From assembly GCA_016218345.1 (NCBI GenBank), contig JACREH010000093.1:1-35447 (forward strand): a stretch of 35,447 nt of DNA. The letters run 5' to 3'. A program made the translations under genes and the position numbers. The stretch's first letter is position 1, and every line of letters starts with the position of its first letter. The notes under the pieces were generated by a model. The model saw nothing but the letters and a program-made list of their open reading frames with translations. It had not been told where the DNA came from and made no database searches. Source of the stretch: Gammaproteobacteria bacterium (GTDB lineage: Bacteria > Pseudomonadota > Gammaproteobacteria > Acidiferrobacterales > UBA6901). Of the stretch, positions 9,043 through 16,985 are shown piece by piece.

Positions 9043-9065
9043 ACCGCTCGCCAGTGAGCACCCGA

Positions 9066-9089
9066 AGCCCGGCTCCGGCCGGGCTTTTT
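9066..9089 (+). terminator. Rho-independent terminator after the PuuD-like gene
   Basis: An 8-bp GC stem (AGCCCGGC and GCCGGGCT) with a TCCG tetraloop is followed by five T residues. It begins 24 bases after the stop codon of the PuuD-like gene. Confidence 0.88.
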
Positions 9090-9111
9090 ATTCGGTCTGG
9101 GCGTAAAATGC

Positions 9112-9139
9112 TTGCGTTATGGCTGGGACGGATTAGAAT
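9112..9139 (+). promoter_or_regulatory. Candidate sigma-70 promoter for argD-argF
   Basis: TTGCGT (9112-9117) and TAGAAT (9134-9139) are separated by 16 bases, placing the transcription start near 9146. It lies between the upstream terminator and argD, where a promoter is expected. I did not find an obvious ARG box. Confidence 0.5.
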
Positions 9140-9153
9140 TTTACCAGTAATGT

Positions 9154-9183
9154 GGCGCCCTTAAAGGGCGCCTTTCTCTTTTT
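9154..9183 (+). terminator. Terminator-like hairpin in the argD leader
   Basis: GGCGCCCT and AGGGCGCC form an 8-bp stem with a TAA loop, followed by a pyrimidine run ending in six T residues (9178-9184). It sits between the predicted argD promoter and the argD start, 27 bases before that start. It could be an attenuator, or the terminator of a transcript from upstream that escapes the first terminator. Confidence 0.6.
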
Positions 9184-9198
9184 TGGCGTCAAGAAACA

Positions 9199-10383
9199 GT
9201 GAAACATTCCTATCAAATGCCGGTGTTCGCCCCGTTGCCGGTCGCGTTCGTGCGCGGCGCGGGCGCGTGGCTGTGGGATAGCGCCGGCAAGAAATATCTG
9301 GATGCGCTCGCCGGCGTGGCGGTGTGCGGTCTCGGCCACGCCCATCCGGCGGTGACCGAGGCGATCTGCGACCAGGCCGGCACGCTGCTGCACACCTCGA
9401 ACTGGTATCAAGTGCCGTTGCAGGCGCAACTGGCCGAGCGGCTGTGCCGCCTGGCCGGCATGGACAACGTGTTCTTCTGCAATTCCGGCGCCGAGGCCAA
9501 CGAGGCCGCGATCAAGCTGGCGCGCATGTACGCCAGTCAGCGCAAGATCCTCAATCCCGGCATCATCGTCACCGAGGGCAGCTTCCACGGCCGCACGCTC
9601 GCCACCCTGTCGGCGACCGGCAACCGCAAGATCCAGGCCGGATTCGAGCCGCTGGTGCAGGGTTTCTATCGCGTGCCGTACAACGACCTCGAGGCCGTGC
9701 GGCTGGTCGGCGAGAGCAACAAGGAGATCGTGGCGGTGCTGGTCGAGCCGGTGATCGGCGAGGGCGGCATCGTGATTCCCGACGCCGGTTATCTTCAGGG
9801 TCTGCGCCGGCTGTGCGACCAGCATGGTTGGCTGTTGATGCTCGACGAAATCCAGACCGGCATGGGCCGTACCGGCCGCTGGTTCGCCTGCCAGCACGAG
9901 CAGGTGCGGCCGGATGTCATGACGCTCGCCAAGGGCCTGGGCAACGGCGTGCCGATCGGCGCCTGCCTGGCGCGCGGGCCGGCGGCCGCGGTGCTGACGC
10001 CCGGCAGCCACGGCTCGACCTTCAGCGGCAATCCGCTGGTGTGCCGTGTCGCCCTGGCGGTGATCGACACCCTGGAGAAAGAACACCTGGACAAACGCGC
10101 CGCGCAGCTCGGCGAACGCCTGCTCGCGGGCTTCACGCACGGCCTGAACGGCGTCACCGCCGTCAAGGAGATCCGCGGCCGGGGGCTGATGCTGGCGATC
10201 GAACTCGACCGGCCGTGCAAGGAGATCATGACGCTGGCGCTGGCGAGCGGCCTGCTGGTGAACGTCACCGCCGACAAGGCGATCCGGCTGTTGCCGCCGC
10301 TGATCCTGAGCGACGCCGAGGCCGATCAGATCGTGGCGATCCTCACCGACGTCGTGCGCGGATTCGTGGAACCGCCGCCGTGA
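9199..10383 (+). CDS. argD: Acetylornithine aminotransferase
   Basis: This 394-residue PLP enzyme transfers an amino group from glutamate to N-acetylglutamate semialdehyde in arginine synthesis. Recognisable blocks are [11 protein letters not shown] near the N-terminus, [12 protein letters not shown] for phosphate binding, the Asp of [13 protein letters not shown], and the PLP lysine in [12 protein letters not shown]. The start used is GTG at 9199; an ATG at 9217 is an alternative, and neither has a strong ribosome binding site. The stop overlaps the GTG start of argF by four bases, indicating translational coupling. Related class III aminotransferases (succinylornithine or ornithine transaminase) share these motifs, but adjacency to argF supports ArgD. 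Confidence 0.93.
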   Translation: MKHSYQMPVFAPLPVAFVRGAGAWLWDSAGKKYLDALAGVAVCGLGHAHPAVTEAICDQAGTLLHTSNWYQVPLQAQLAERLCRLAGMDNVFFCNSGAEANEAAIKLARMYASQRKILNPGIIVTEGSFHGRTLATLSATGNRKIQAGFEPLVQGFYRVPYNDLEAVRLVGESNKEIVAVLVEPVIGEGGIVIPDAGYLQGLRRLCDQHGWLLMLDEIQTGMGRTGRWFACQHEQVRPDVMTLAKGLGNGVPIGACLARGPAAAVLTPGSHGSTFSGNPLVCRVALAVIDTLEKEHLDKRAAQLGERLLAGFTHGLNGVTAVKEIRGRGLMLAIELDRPCKEIMTLALASGLLVNVTADKAIRLLPPLILSDAEADQIVAILTDVVRGFVEPPP

Positions 10384-11285
10384 CCCGGCATTTTCTGAGC
10401 CTGATGGACCTCGCCCCGGCCGAGCTGGCGGCGGTGCTGGCGCGCGCCATCGAGCTCAAGGCGATGCTGCGACGCGGCGAAGTATACGAACCGCTGCGCA
10501 ACAAGATCCTGGCGATGATATTCGACAAGTCGTCCACGCGCACGCGCGTGTCGTTCGAGGCCGGCATGACCCAGCTCGGCGGCAATTGCATGTTCCTGTC
10601 GCCGCGCGACACCCAGCTCGGCCGCGGCGAGCCGCTCGAGGACACCGCGCGCGTGCTGTCGCGCATGGTCGACGTGATCGTGATCCGCACCCACGAGCAC
10701 GCCAAGATCGAAACCTTCGCGCGCCACTCGCGGGTGCCGGTGATCAACGCGCTCACCGACATGTATCACCCCTGCCAGCTGCTGGCCGATATTCAGACGT
10801 TCATCGAGCACCGCGGCGCGATCCGCGATTGCACCGCCGCCTGGGTCGGCGACGGCAATAACGTTTGCCATTCGTGGATGAACGCCGCGCGCCAGTTCGG
10901 GTTCACGCTGCGCCTCGCCACGCCCAAGGGATACGAACCGGACGCCGCGCTGCTCACGGCCTGTGCCGCCCATGTCCAGCCGGTCGCGTCGCCGGCCGAG
11001 GCGGTGCGCGCCGCCGACGTGGTGGTGACCGACACCTGGGCGAGCATGGGTCAGGAGGACGAGAAGGCCCAACGGTTAAAGGACTTCGCCGGTTACCGGG
11101 TGGACGCGCCGCTGATGAAGCTGGCGCACAAGGACGCGCTGTTCATGCACTGCCTGCCGGCCTATCGCGGCATGGAGGTCGACGCCGCGGTGATCGACGG
11201 TCCGCAGTCGGTCGTCTGGGACGAGGCCGAGAACCGCCTGCACGCCCAGAAGGCGCTGCTCGAATTCCTGCTGGTGACCCGCTAG
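10380..11285 (+). CDS. argF: Ornithine carbamoyltransferase
   Basis: This 301-residue enzyme makes citrulline from ornithine and carbamoyl phosphate. It has the carbamoyl-phosphate loop SSTRTR at residues 51-56, HPCQ, the ornithine-binding DTWASMG, and the catalytic HCLPAYRG near the C-terminus. The GTG start at 10380 overlaps the argD stop (GTGA), a standard coupling arrangement; longer frames open upstream are shadows of argD. The stop is TAG at 11283-11285, directly followed by a segment shared with another repeat copy (TTCGTGTGAGGAGGAAG) and then repeat B1. The identification is secure. Confidence 0.96.
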   Translation: MTRHFLSLMDLAPAELAAVLARAIELKAMLRRGEVYEPLRNKILAMIFDKSSTRTRVSFEAGMTQLGGNCMFLSPRDTQLGRGEPLEDTARVLSRMVDVIVIRTHEHAKIETFARHSRVPVINALTDMYHPCQLLADIQTFIEHRGAIRDCTAAWVGDGNNVCHSWMNAARQFGFTLRLATPKGYEPDAALLTACAAHVQPVASPAEAVRAADVVVTDTWASMGQEDEKAQRLKDFAGYRVDAPLMKLAHKDALFMHCLPAYRGMEVDAAVIDGPQSVVWDEAENRLHAQKALLEFLLVTR

Positions 11286-11328
11286 GAGGTTCGTGTGAGG
11301 AGGAAGTTAAGAGTTTGTAATAGTTTTT

Positions 11329-11404
11329 GCCGCAGAGACGCTGAGGGCGCAGAGAAAAGCATTTTTTAATTGTTAAACCTCTGCGTTCTCAGCGTCTCTG
11401 CGGC
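11329..11404. repeat. Family B palindromic repeat, copy B1
   Basis: The 26-base arms at 11329-11354 (GCCGCAGAGACGC...) and 11379-11404 are complementary except for two G-T positions. The loop (AAAAGCATTTTTTAATTG...) is AT-rich. The core is nearly identical to B2 at 13926-13982. The left flank from 11291 is also shared with the right flank of B2, in inverted orientation. It lies between the convergent ends of argF and the metallo-beta-lactamase-fold gene and could act as a bidirectional transcript end. Confidence 0.88.
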
Positions 11405-11442
11405 GAGAAATCATAAGCTTCTTGTGGAATTCATCGTACACG

Positions 11443-12393
11443 CTACTGACTGAAAAACTCCGCCTCGCGCTCGAGATAGGTGAGGTTGGCGTTGCGACCC
11501 GCCAGTTCTGCGAAATTTTCCAGCTTGGAATACGCCGATTGATCGAGTTTCTCGATCGCGGTCTGCAGATCCACCCCGGCCTCGATCATCTTGCTCATGT
11601 GGTTGTGGAGCAGCGCCAGGTAGGCGCGCGTCGAGAATTCAAACGCCTTGAGTTTTCCCGGCTGGCCGTGCCCGGGAATGAAGGTGACGTCGCCGAAGGC
11701 GCGCAGGTCGTCGAATGACTGAATCCAGGATTTCACGTTGCCGTCCGGCAGCACCGCCAGCAGCCGGCCGGCGTACAGGACATCGCCGGCGTACACGAGC
11801 TTGTCGGCCGGCACGTGCACGACCAGCGGCGCCGGGGTATGTCCGGCCTTGAACGGTTTTAGCTTCAGTGCCACGCCGCCGAGATCGATGTCGGTGTCGG
11901 CGGCGATTGTCCGGGTCGGCGCGGCCGGCGGTTTGACGCTGCCGGCGGTCAGTCCCAGCGCCTGCTCCACACCGCGCGCGAAGTTGTCGCCCTGATCGGC
12001 CAGGCGCTTGGCCTCTTTGGCGTGCGCGATCACGGTCGCGCCGTGCGCGCGGAACACCGCGTTGCCCATGGAGCGGTGCGGTTGCGAATTGGTGTTGATG
12101 GCGTACTTGACCGGCAGCTTGGTGACGGCCGCGATGTGTTGCAGCATCTCCCTGGCCATCGCCTCGCTGTAGCCGGTGTCGATCACCGCCACGGCCTGGT
12201 CGCCGACCACGAACGCCAGGTTCATGCGATAGCCCTGGTTCTGCCGGTTCGGCGGACTGTACGGGCCGATCCAGGCGTAGACATGCGCCGAGACCTGTTT
12301 TGGCGGCGGCAGAATCGCGGCCGGCGCGGCCAGGCTGACGGTCAGCAGCGGCATGGCAAGGAGTAGCGCGTAACAGCAGGAACGAACTCGCAT
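11443..12393 (-). CDS. Secreted metallo-beta-lactamase-fold protein with altered metal site
   Basis: This 316-residue protein has an N-terminal signal peptide (hydrophobic about residues 8-24, ending LAAPAA), so it is probably periplasmic. The fold is recognisable from NLAFVVGDQAVAVIDTG, AGHTPAPLVV, YAGDVLYAG and FIPGHGQP. The first metal motif, normally HxHxDH, reads N102-x-Q104-x-H106-R107, while the later His and Asp positions remain. Normal two-zinc hydrolysis is therefore doubtful. It resembles the hydrolases often found near quinoprotein or sulfur-oxidation genes, but no such partners are adjacent. An AGAGGATT ribosome binding site supports the start. The substrate is unknown. Confidence 0.85.
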   Translation of the reverse strand: MRVRSCCYALLLAMPLLTVSLAAPAAILPPPKQVSAHVYAWIGPYSPPNRQNQGYRMNLAFVVGDQAVAVIDTGYSEAMAREMLQHIAAVTKLPVKYAINTNSQPHRSMGNAVFRAHGATVIAHAKEAKRLADQGDNFARGVEQALGLTAGSVKPPAAPTRTIAADTDIDLGGVALKLKPFKAGHTPAPLVVHVPADKLVYAGDVLYAGRLLAVLPDGNVKSWIQSFDDLRAFGDVTFIPGHGQPGKLKAFEFSTRAYLALLHNHMSKMIEAGVDLQTAIEKLDQSAYSKLENFAELAGRNANLTYLEREAEFFSQ

Positions 12394-12435
12394 CGGGAAT
12401 CCTCTTTGAGTGGCTAGCGGTTGTCGTAAACGTAA

Positions 12436-12598
12436 GGGAGCCTCTGATTACGTCAGAGGTTCCCGTCCGGCCAGGATGGCCGGGCATTTTTCAAACACGC
12501 AAGTGTTTGAAAAATGGAGCGAAGCGCCCAATAGTACAGGGCACACTTTTCGCTTGCGTGTCTGAACAAGTCAGGGATGGACTTGATCAGACCTTCCT
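12436..12598 (+). mobile_element. MITE-like structured element D, copy D1
   Basis: This 163-bp non-coding element aligns end to end with the reverse complement of 16985-17147. The ends are imperfect inverted repeats (GGGAGCCTCTGAT at the left; the complement of the right end is GGAAGGTCTGATCAAGTCC). Inside are successive hairpins: CCTCTGA/TCAGAGG, CCGGCC-AGGAT-GGCCGG (12467-12483), CATTTTTCAAACAC-GCAA-GTGTTTGAAAAATG, a GCGAAGCGCCC/CTTTTCGC stem, and a 13-bp stem around AGGGATG (12560-12592). TAA flanks both ends, possibly a target duplication. It occupies most of the 398-base gap between the MBL-fold gene and the ABC gene. Confidence 0.8.
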
Positions 12599-12750
12599 AA
12601 GGACGCGCGGCCGGTACCGCATATTCCCCGACCAAGCGTGCGTTTGGCTTCGCGAATGCGAGCACTGTACGCTGATTTTCGATATACCACATCTCTATGC
12701 TGGCGGCGGCCCGGTAACGCCGACCGGTGCTCGGTAAACCCCGGCGGTTT

Positions 12751-12759
12751 TGGTATGAT
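12751..12759 (+). promoter_or_regulatory. Candidate extended -10 promoter for the ABC ATPase gene
   Basis: TGG-TATGAT forms an extended -10 element 32 bases before the ATG at 12792. No good -35 is seen, as is usual for extended -10 promoters. Confidence 0.45.
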
Positions 12760-12791
12760 CCCGTCATTCCAGCCGTACTCGGGACTTTTCC

Positions 12792-13835
12792 ATGCCGGAC
12801 ATGCTCAAGCTGAGCGGTATCGAATGCCGCTACGACGATCGCGTGGTGGTGCGCGATCTGTCGCTGCGCGTCAAGCAGGGCGGGCTGGTGTGCCTGCTCG
12901 GCCCGAGCGGCTGCGGCAAGACCACGGTGTTGCGCGCCATCGCCGGTTTCCAGGAATTGACCGCCGGCGAAATCGTCCTGCACGATCGGGTCGTGTCGCG
13001 CCCCGGGTTTACGCTGTCGCCGGAGAAGCGGCGCGTCGGCATGGTATTCCAGGATTACGCGCTGTTTCCGCACCTTACCATCGCCGACAACGTCGGCTTC
13101 GGCTTGCGCGACATGTCGGCGGCCGAAAAGCACGCGATTGTTCGTTCCACCCTCGAGACCGTCGGCCTGGCGGCGCTGGCCGGGCGCTTTCCGCACGAAT
13201 TATCCGGCGGTCAGCAACAGCGCGTGGCGCTGGCGCGCGCGCTCGCCCCGGCGCCGGATCTGATCCTCATGGACGAACCGTTTTCCAGTCTCGATGTCGC
13301 TCTGCGCGAGCACCTGAGCGAGGAAGTGCGTGGCATTTTGAAACGTCACGGCGCGACCGCGGTGCTGGTCACCCACGATCAGCACGAGGCGTTCGCCTTG
13401 AGCGATCTGGTGGGCGTCATGTACGAGGGCCGGATCGCGCAGTGGGACACGCCGTACAATCTTTATCACGAACCCAACTGCCGGTTCGTGGCCGATTTCA
13501 TCGGCCAAGGGGTGTTGTTGGAGGGCACGCTGCTCGCGCCCGACAGCATCGAGACCGAGGTCGGGATTCTGAAGGGCAACCGCGCCTACGATTGGGGGCG
13601 GGGCGCGCCGGTCGAGGTGTTATTGCGCCCGGATGACATCGTGCCCGATCCGAACGCCGGGCTGCGCGCCGAGGTGATTCAAAAAGCGTTCAAGGGCGCC
13701 GAGATACTTTATACCCTGCGCCTGCCGACCGGCCGGCGGGTGTTGTCGCTGTTTCCGAGCCACGCCGACCACGCCATCGGCGAACAGGTCGGCGTGCGCG
13801 TCGAGGCCGACCACCTGGTGGCATTTCGCCGCTGA
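12792..13835 (+). CDS. ABC transporter ATP-binding protein, FbpC-like
   Basis: This 347-residue nucleotide-binding subunit is of the iron, polyamine or molybdate importer type. It has Walker A GPSGCGKTT (residues 37-45), the Q-loop in VFQDYALFPHLT, signature ELSGGQQQRVALARAL, Walker B LILMDEPFSSLD and the switch His in VTHDQHEA. The C-terminal third (about 240-347) is a TOBE-type regulatory domain with LRPDDI, as in FbpC and PotA. No permease or binding-protein gene is adjacent, so it is an orphan ATPase whose substrate cannot be set; Fe(III) is suggested only by overall resemblance. The start may be 12792 or the second Met at 12801. Confidence 0.9.
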   Translation: MPDMLKLSGIECRYDDRVVVRDLSLRVKQGGLVCLLGPSGCGKTTVLRAIAGFQELTAGEIVLHDRVVSRPGFTLSPEKRRVGMVFQDYALFPHLTIADNVGFGLRDMSAAEKHAIVRSTLETVGLAALAGRFPHELSGGQQQRVALARALAPAPDLILMDEPFSSLDVALREHLSEEVRGILKRHGATAVLVTHDQHEAFALSDLVGVMYEGRIAQWDTPYNLYHEPNCRFVADFIGQGVLLEGTLLAPDSIETEVGILKGNRAYDWGRGAPVEVLLRPDDIVPDPNAGLRAEVIQKAFKGAEILYTLRLPTGRRVLSLFPSHADHAIGEQVGVRVEADHLVAFRR

Positions 13836-13855
13836 TTAAACGGCTATGATAATTC

Positions 13856-13982
13856 GCCGCAGAGACGGCCACTCCAGCGCATCCTGCGCTCGCGGCATTG
13901 GTACATCCCTGTACGGCACAGAGAGCGCAGAGAAAAGCATTTTTTAATTGTTAAACCTCTGCGTTCTCCGCGTCTCTGCGGC
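13856..13982. repeat. Family B palindromic repeat, copy B2, interrupted
   Basis: The left arm starts GCCGCAGAGACG at 13856-13867, is interrupted by a foreign segment (13868 to about 13921), then resumes with CGCAGAGA and the same AT-rich loop as B1. The right arm at 13957-13982 differs from B1 by one base. The right flank to about 14022 (complement TTTGTAATAGTTTTTGCC and GTGAGGAGGAAG) matches the left flank of B1. It lies between the ABC gene and the convergent marC gene. Confidence 0.86.
13868..13921 (-). repeat. Two-hairpin cassette inserted in repeat B2
   Basis: Compared with B1, about 54 bases replace CTGAGGG inside the left arm. Read on the minus strand, they form two perfect hairpins: AGCGC-AGGAT-GCGCT (13876-13890) and GTAC-AGGGAT-GTAC (13901-13914). 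The same hairpin type occurs in element D and in the block at 25929-26640, so the cassette appears to be a mobile module. Confidence 0.75.
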
Positions 13983-14009
13983 AAAAACTATTACAAACTC
14001 CCTTCCTCC

Positions 14010-14636
14010 TCACGCGAACGAGTGGACCACGCCCTTGACGATGAACTCCACGGCGATGGCCAGCAGCAACATGCCCATGATGCGCGTGAGGATGCGCGTG
14101 CCGGTCATGCCGAGACGCTTGAACAGCGGATGCGCCAGGCGGAAGATCGGGTAGAGCAGCACGGTCGAGACGACGATCAACGCGGTCAGCGACAGGTCGC
14201 CTTGCAGATTTTTTTGTTGTTGCGACAGCAGCATCACGGTGGTGATGGCGCCCGGGCCGGACAGCATCGGGATCGCCAGCGGCACGATCGAAAAATCCTC
14301 TTTCTCCAGGCTTTCCTCGTCTTCCGAATGGGTGGTTTGAATGCGCGATGGGTTGGCGTGCAACATCGACCATGCCATCGAGGCGATGATCAGCCCGCCG
14401 GCGATCTGAAAGCTGGGCAGTTCGATCCCGAGCACCCGGAAAACGTATAGACCGGTCCACTGGAAGAACAGCAGGGTGACGAGCACCGTGACCAGGGTCT
14501 TGCGCAACGCCTGGCGGCGCCGGGCGTCCGGCATCCGCGCCGTGAGCGTCACATAGATCGGCAGCACGCTGAACGGCGTGAGGATCGTGAGCAAGGAAAT
14601 AAGTTCCTTGCCGAGACGCAGATAATCGAGTTCCAT
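14010..14636 (-). CDS. MarC family integral membrane protein
   Basis: This 208-residue inner-membrane protein has about six hydrophobic helices, beginning LGKELISLLTILTPFSVLPIY and including the family block SIVPLAIPMLSGPGAITTVMLL. The MarC/UPF0056 family has no established transport function; its old link to antibiotic resistance is not supported. The start at 14636 (MELDYLRLGKEL) is chosen because the 27 extra residues upstream to 14717 are not membrane-like and do not resemble the family; its ribosome binding site is weak. The TGA stop at 14010-14012 falls inside GTGAGGAGGAAG, a segment shared with the flank of repeat B1. It is divergent from the FimX-like gene. Confidence 0.9.
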   Translation of the reverse strand: MELDYLRLGKELISLLTILTPFSVLPIYVTLTARMPDARRRQALRKTLVTVLVTLLFFQWTGLYVFRVLGIELPSFQIAGGLIIASMAWSMLHANPSRIQTTHSEDEESLEKEDFSIVPLAIPMLSGPGAITTVMLLSQQQKNLQGDLSLTALIVVSTVLLYPIFRLAHPLFKRLGMTGTRILTRIMGMLLLAIAVEFIVKGVVHSFA

Positions 14637-14756
14637 GGCTATCCGGCGGTGATTTCGGGGGCGCGGCCGCTGCCCGGCGCGGCCTTCCGGCGAGCACGGC
14701 CGCGGGTTTTTCGGCACTCAGCACGCGGCATTATCACATTCACTCGGCGAGTATTA

Positions 14757-14762
14757 TATACT
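14757..14762 (+). promoter_or_regulatory. Candidate -10 element for the FimX-like gene
   Basis: TATACT, in an AT-rich patch (GTATTATATACTG) standing out from GC-rich sequence, lies 73 bases before the GTG start. There is no good -35 at the usual spacing, so an activator or another sigma factor may be involved. Confidence 0.35.
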
Positions 14763-14834
14763 GAAAACAGGACATCGGACCGCGGCGGCGGCGATCACCG
14801 CGGTCCCTCGCAGCAAACCGGAGTAGTGTTTAGA

Positions 14835-16985
14835 GTGGAAAAAAAGATCATACGTCTACTGTTGGTGGACGACTCACCGGACGACGCCGAGCTCGCGATC
14901 GAGACCCTGCGGCGCGCCGGCTATATGCTCAAATCCCAGCGCGTGCAGGACGCCGTCGGCATGCAGGCCGCGCTCAGCAAACAGCAATGGGACATGGTGG
15001 TCTCGGAACACACCGTCAACCATTTCGGCGCGCAGATGGCGCTCGATCTGCTCAAGCGCGAGGGCATCGACGCGCCGGTTATCGTCTTGACCAAGAAGAT
15101 ATCCGACACCGACATGGTCAAGATCATGCGCGCCGGCGCGCGTGACGTGGTCTTGAAGCAGCAGATCGCGCGGCTCCTGCCGGCGGTCGAACGCGAGTTG
15201 CAGGTTGCGCAGGAGCACAGCAATTACCAAAAGACCGCGACCACCATCAAGGAGGTCGAGGAAAAACACCGGGTGCTGGTCGCGGGCGCGCGCGAGGCGA
15301 TCTGCTACAGCCACGAGGGCATGCACATCGACGCCAATCCCGCCTATCTGCATTTATTCGGTTACGAGCGGCCCGAGGATCTGGAGGGCATCCCGGTGCT
15401 CAACATGATCGACGGCAAGGATCACGCCCGACTCAAGGAGATGTTCCGCAAGGCGGTCAAGGAGAAGGAGGCCGGGCAGGCCCAGGAATTCCTGGCGGTC
15501 AAACGGGACGGCAGCCGGTTCGCGGTCGAGATCGCGATCGCCGCCATCGTGTTGCGCGGCGAGAAGTGTCACCAGGTCAACGTGGTCGATATCTCGCAGC
15601 GCAAGACCATCGAAAACAAGCTGCACTTCCTCAATCAGCGCGATCCCCTCACCGGCCTTTATAATCGCCATGCGTTCCTGCAGGAATTGACCAAAGTCGT
15701 CGACAAGGCCAAGGGCGGCGCGGCCAACAGCGCCCTGATCTATATCGATGTCGATCAGCTGCGCGACATCAACGACAACATCGGTCACGCCGCCGGCGAT
15801 CGCCTGCTGATCATGCTCGCCCGGCTGTTCCGCGACAAGGCGCGCGAACAGGACGTGATCGCGCGTTTCGGCGGCGATGAATTCATGCTGCTCATGGCGG
15901 ACGTGAGCAAGATTCAGGCGCAGGCGGTCGCCGACGCCATCGTCAAGGGCCTGAAGGAGGCGTCATTCTCGGAGGGCGGGAGGCTGTACGAGTGCAATTG
16001 CAGCCTGAGCCTCACGATGATCGACAAGACCTCGGAGAACATCCAGAAGGTGCTGGGCGCGGCCAGCGCGGCCAGCGCCGAGATCAAATCCAAGAAACGC
16101 GCCGCCGCCGAACCGCCACCGCCCCCGCCGCCCGAGCCGCCGCCGGCTGCGGTCGCCCCTGGGGCGCGCGTCGGCGCGGCGACCTCCGCCATGTCGCAGA
16201 AGATCCAGCAGGCGCTGGAGAACCAGCGCCTGCAGATCAAGTTTCAGCCGATCATCAATCTGCACGCCGAGCCGGAGGAGAATTACGAGGTGCTGTTGCG
16301 CATCTCCGGCGCCGATAACACCAGCATTCGCGCCGCCGAGTTTATCCGCGCGGCCGAGGAGAGCGGGCAGATCGTGATCCTGGACCACAAGATGCTGGAG
16401 CGCGCCATCGACACGCTGGCGAATATGCACAAGGCCGGCCGGCGCACGAATTTCTTCGTCAACCTGTCGGCCGCGTCGCTCGGCGACCCGGAGATCCCGC
16501 TGCTCATCCAGCGCAAGCTGGCCGATACCGGCCTCAGCCCGCGGTCGCTGGTGTTTCAGGTCAACGAGAGCGCGGTCGTCAACCACGCCGAGCAGGTGCC
16601 GGCCTTCGTCAAGGCCGTCAAGCGCCTCAACTGCCGGCTGGCGTTGGACGATTTCAACGCCCGTCCGGAGTCGATCAAATTACTGCGCAATCAGCCGTTC
16701 GATTTCATCACCATCACCGGCGCGTTGGTGAGCGACCTGGTGAGCGATCAGGTCTGCCAGATGCTGGTCGAGACCATGGTCGGGGTGGCGAAGAATCTGG
16801 AAAAGCTCGTGATCGCCAAGTATGTCGAGGACGCTCAGAGCCTGTCGCTGTTATGGAACTACGGCGTACACTACGTCCAGGGAAATTACTTCCAGCAACC
16901 GGAGAGCGAGCTCAACTACGAGTTCGCCGGCGAGACCATTTCCTCCGATCACGCCGTGGCCGGCTGGGTCACCGCCGGGCCATAG
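14835..16985 (+). CDS. FimX-like REC-PAS-GGDEF-EAL cyclic-di-GMP protein
   Basis: This 716-residue regulator has an N-terminal receiver domain (4-125), a PAS domain (about 140-255), a GGDEF domain (262-410), a proline-rich linker (427-438) and a C-terminal EAL-type domain (455-705). GGDEF is intact at 346-350, with an inhibitory-site RxxD at 337-340. The EAL motif reads EVL (485-487), as in FimX of Pseudomonas. Other phosphodiesterase residues are lost: KID to TIT, E-x-TE to QVNE, AEGVE to AKYVE. This domain should therefore bind rather than cleave c-di-GMP. The receiver phosphorylation site is E58 (VVSEHT). GTG at 14835 is preferred with GGAG 11 bases upstream; the frame is open further upstream without family similarity. 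FimX proteins control type IV pilus assembly, and a PilT-family ATPase lies 6 kb away. Confidence 0.88.
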   Translation: MEKKIIRLLLVDDSPDDAELAIETLRRAGYMLKSQRVQDAVGMQAALSKQQWDMVVSEHTVNHFGAQMALDLLKREGIDAPVIVLTKKISDTDMVKIMRAGARDVVLKQQIARLLPAVERELQVAQEHSNYQKTATTIKEVEEKHRVLVAGAREAICYSHEGMHIDANPAYLHLFGYERPEDLEGIPVLNMIDGKDHARLKEMFRKAVKEKEAGQAQEFLAVKRDGSRFAVEIAIAAIVLRGEKCHQVNVVDISQRKTIENKLHFLNQRDPLTGLYNRHAFLQELTKVVDKAKGGAANSALIYIDVDQLRDINDNIGHAAGDRLLIMLARLFRDKAREQDVIARFGGDEFMLLMADVSKIQAQAVADAIVKGLKEASFSEGGRLYECNCSLSLTMIDKTSENIQKVLGAASAASAEIKSKKRAAAEPPPPPPPEPPPAAVAPGARVGAATSAMSQKIQQALENQRLQIKFQPIINLHAEPEENYEVLLRISGADNTSIRAAEFIRAAEESGQIVILDHKMLERAIDTLANMHKAGRRTNFFVNLSAASLGDPEIPLLIQRKLADTGLSPRSLVFQVNESAVVNHAEQVPAFVKAVKRLNCRLALDDFNARPESIKLLRNQPFDFITITGALVSDLVSDQVCQMLVETMVGVAKNLEKLVIAKYVEDAQSLSLLWNYGVHYVQGNYFQQPESELNYEFAGETISSDHAVAGWVTAGP

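Noticed and set aside
9324-10379. Long upstream open extension of the argF frame
   Set aside because: Out of frame with argD and rich in Arg/Gly; argF begins at the GTG overlapping the argD stop.
14649-14834. N-terminal extension of the FimX-like protein
   Set aside because: The 62 extra residues overlap the marC promoter side and have no similarity to a receiver domain, which begins at the GTG at 14835.
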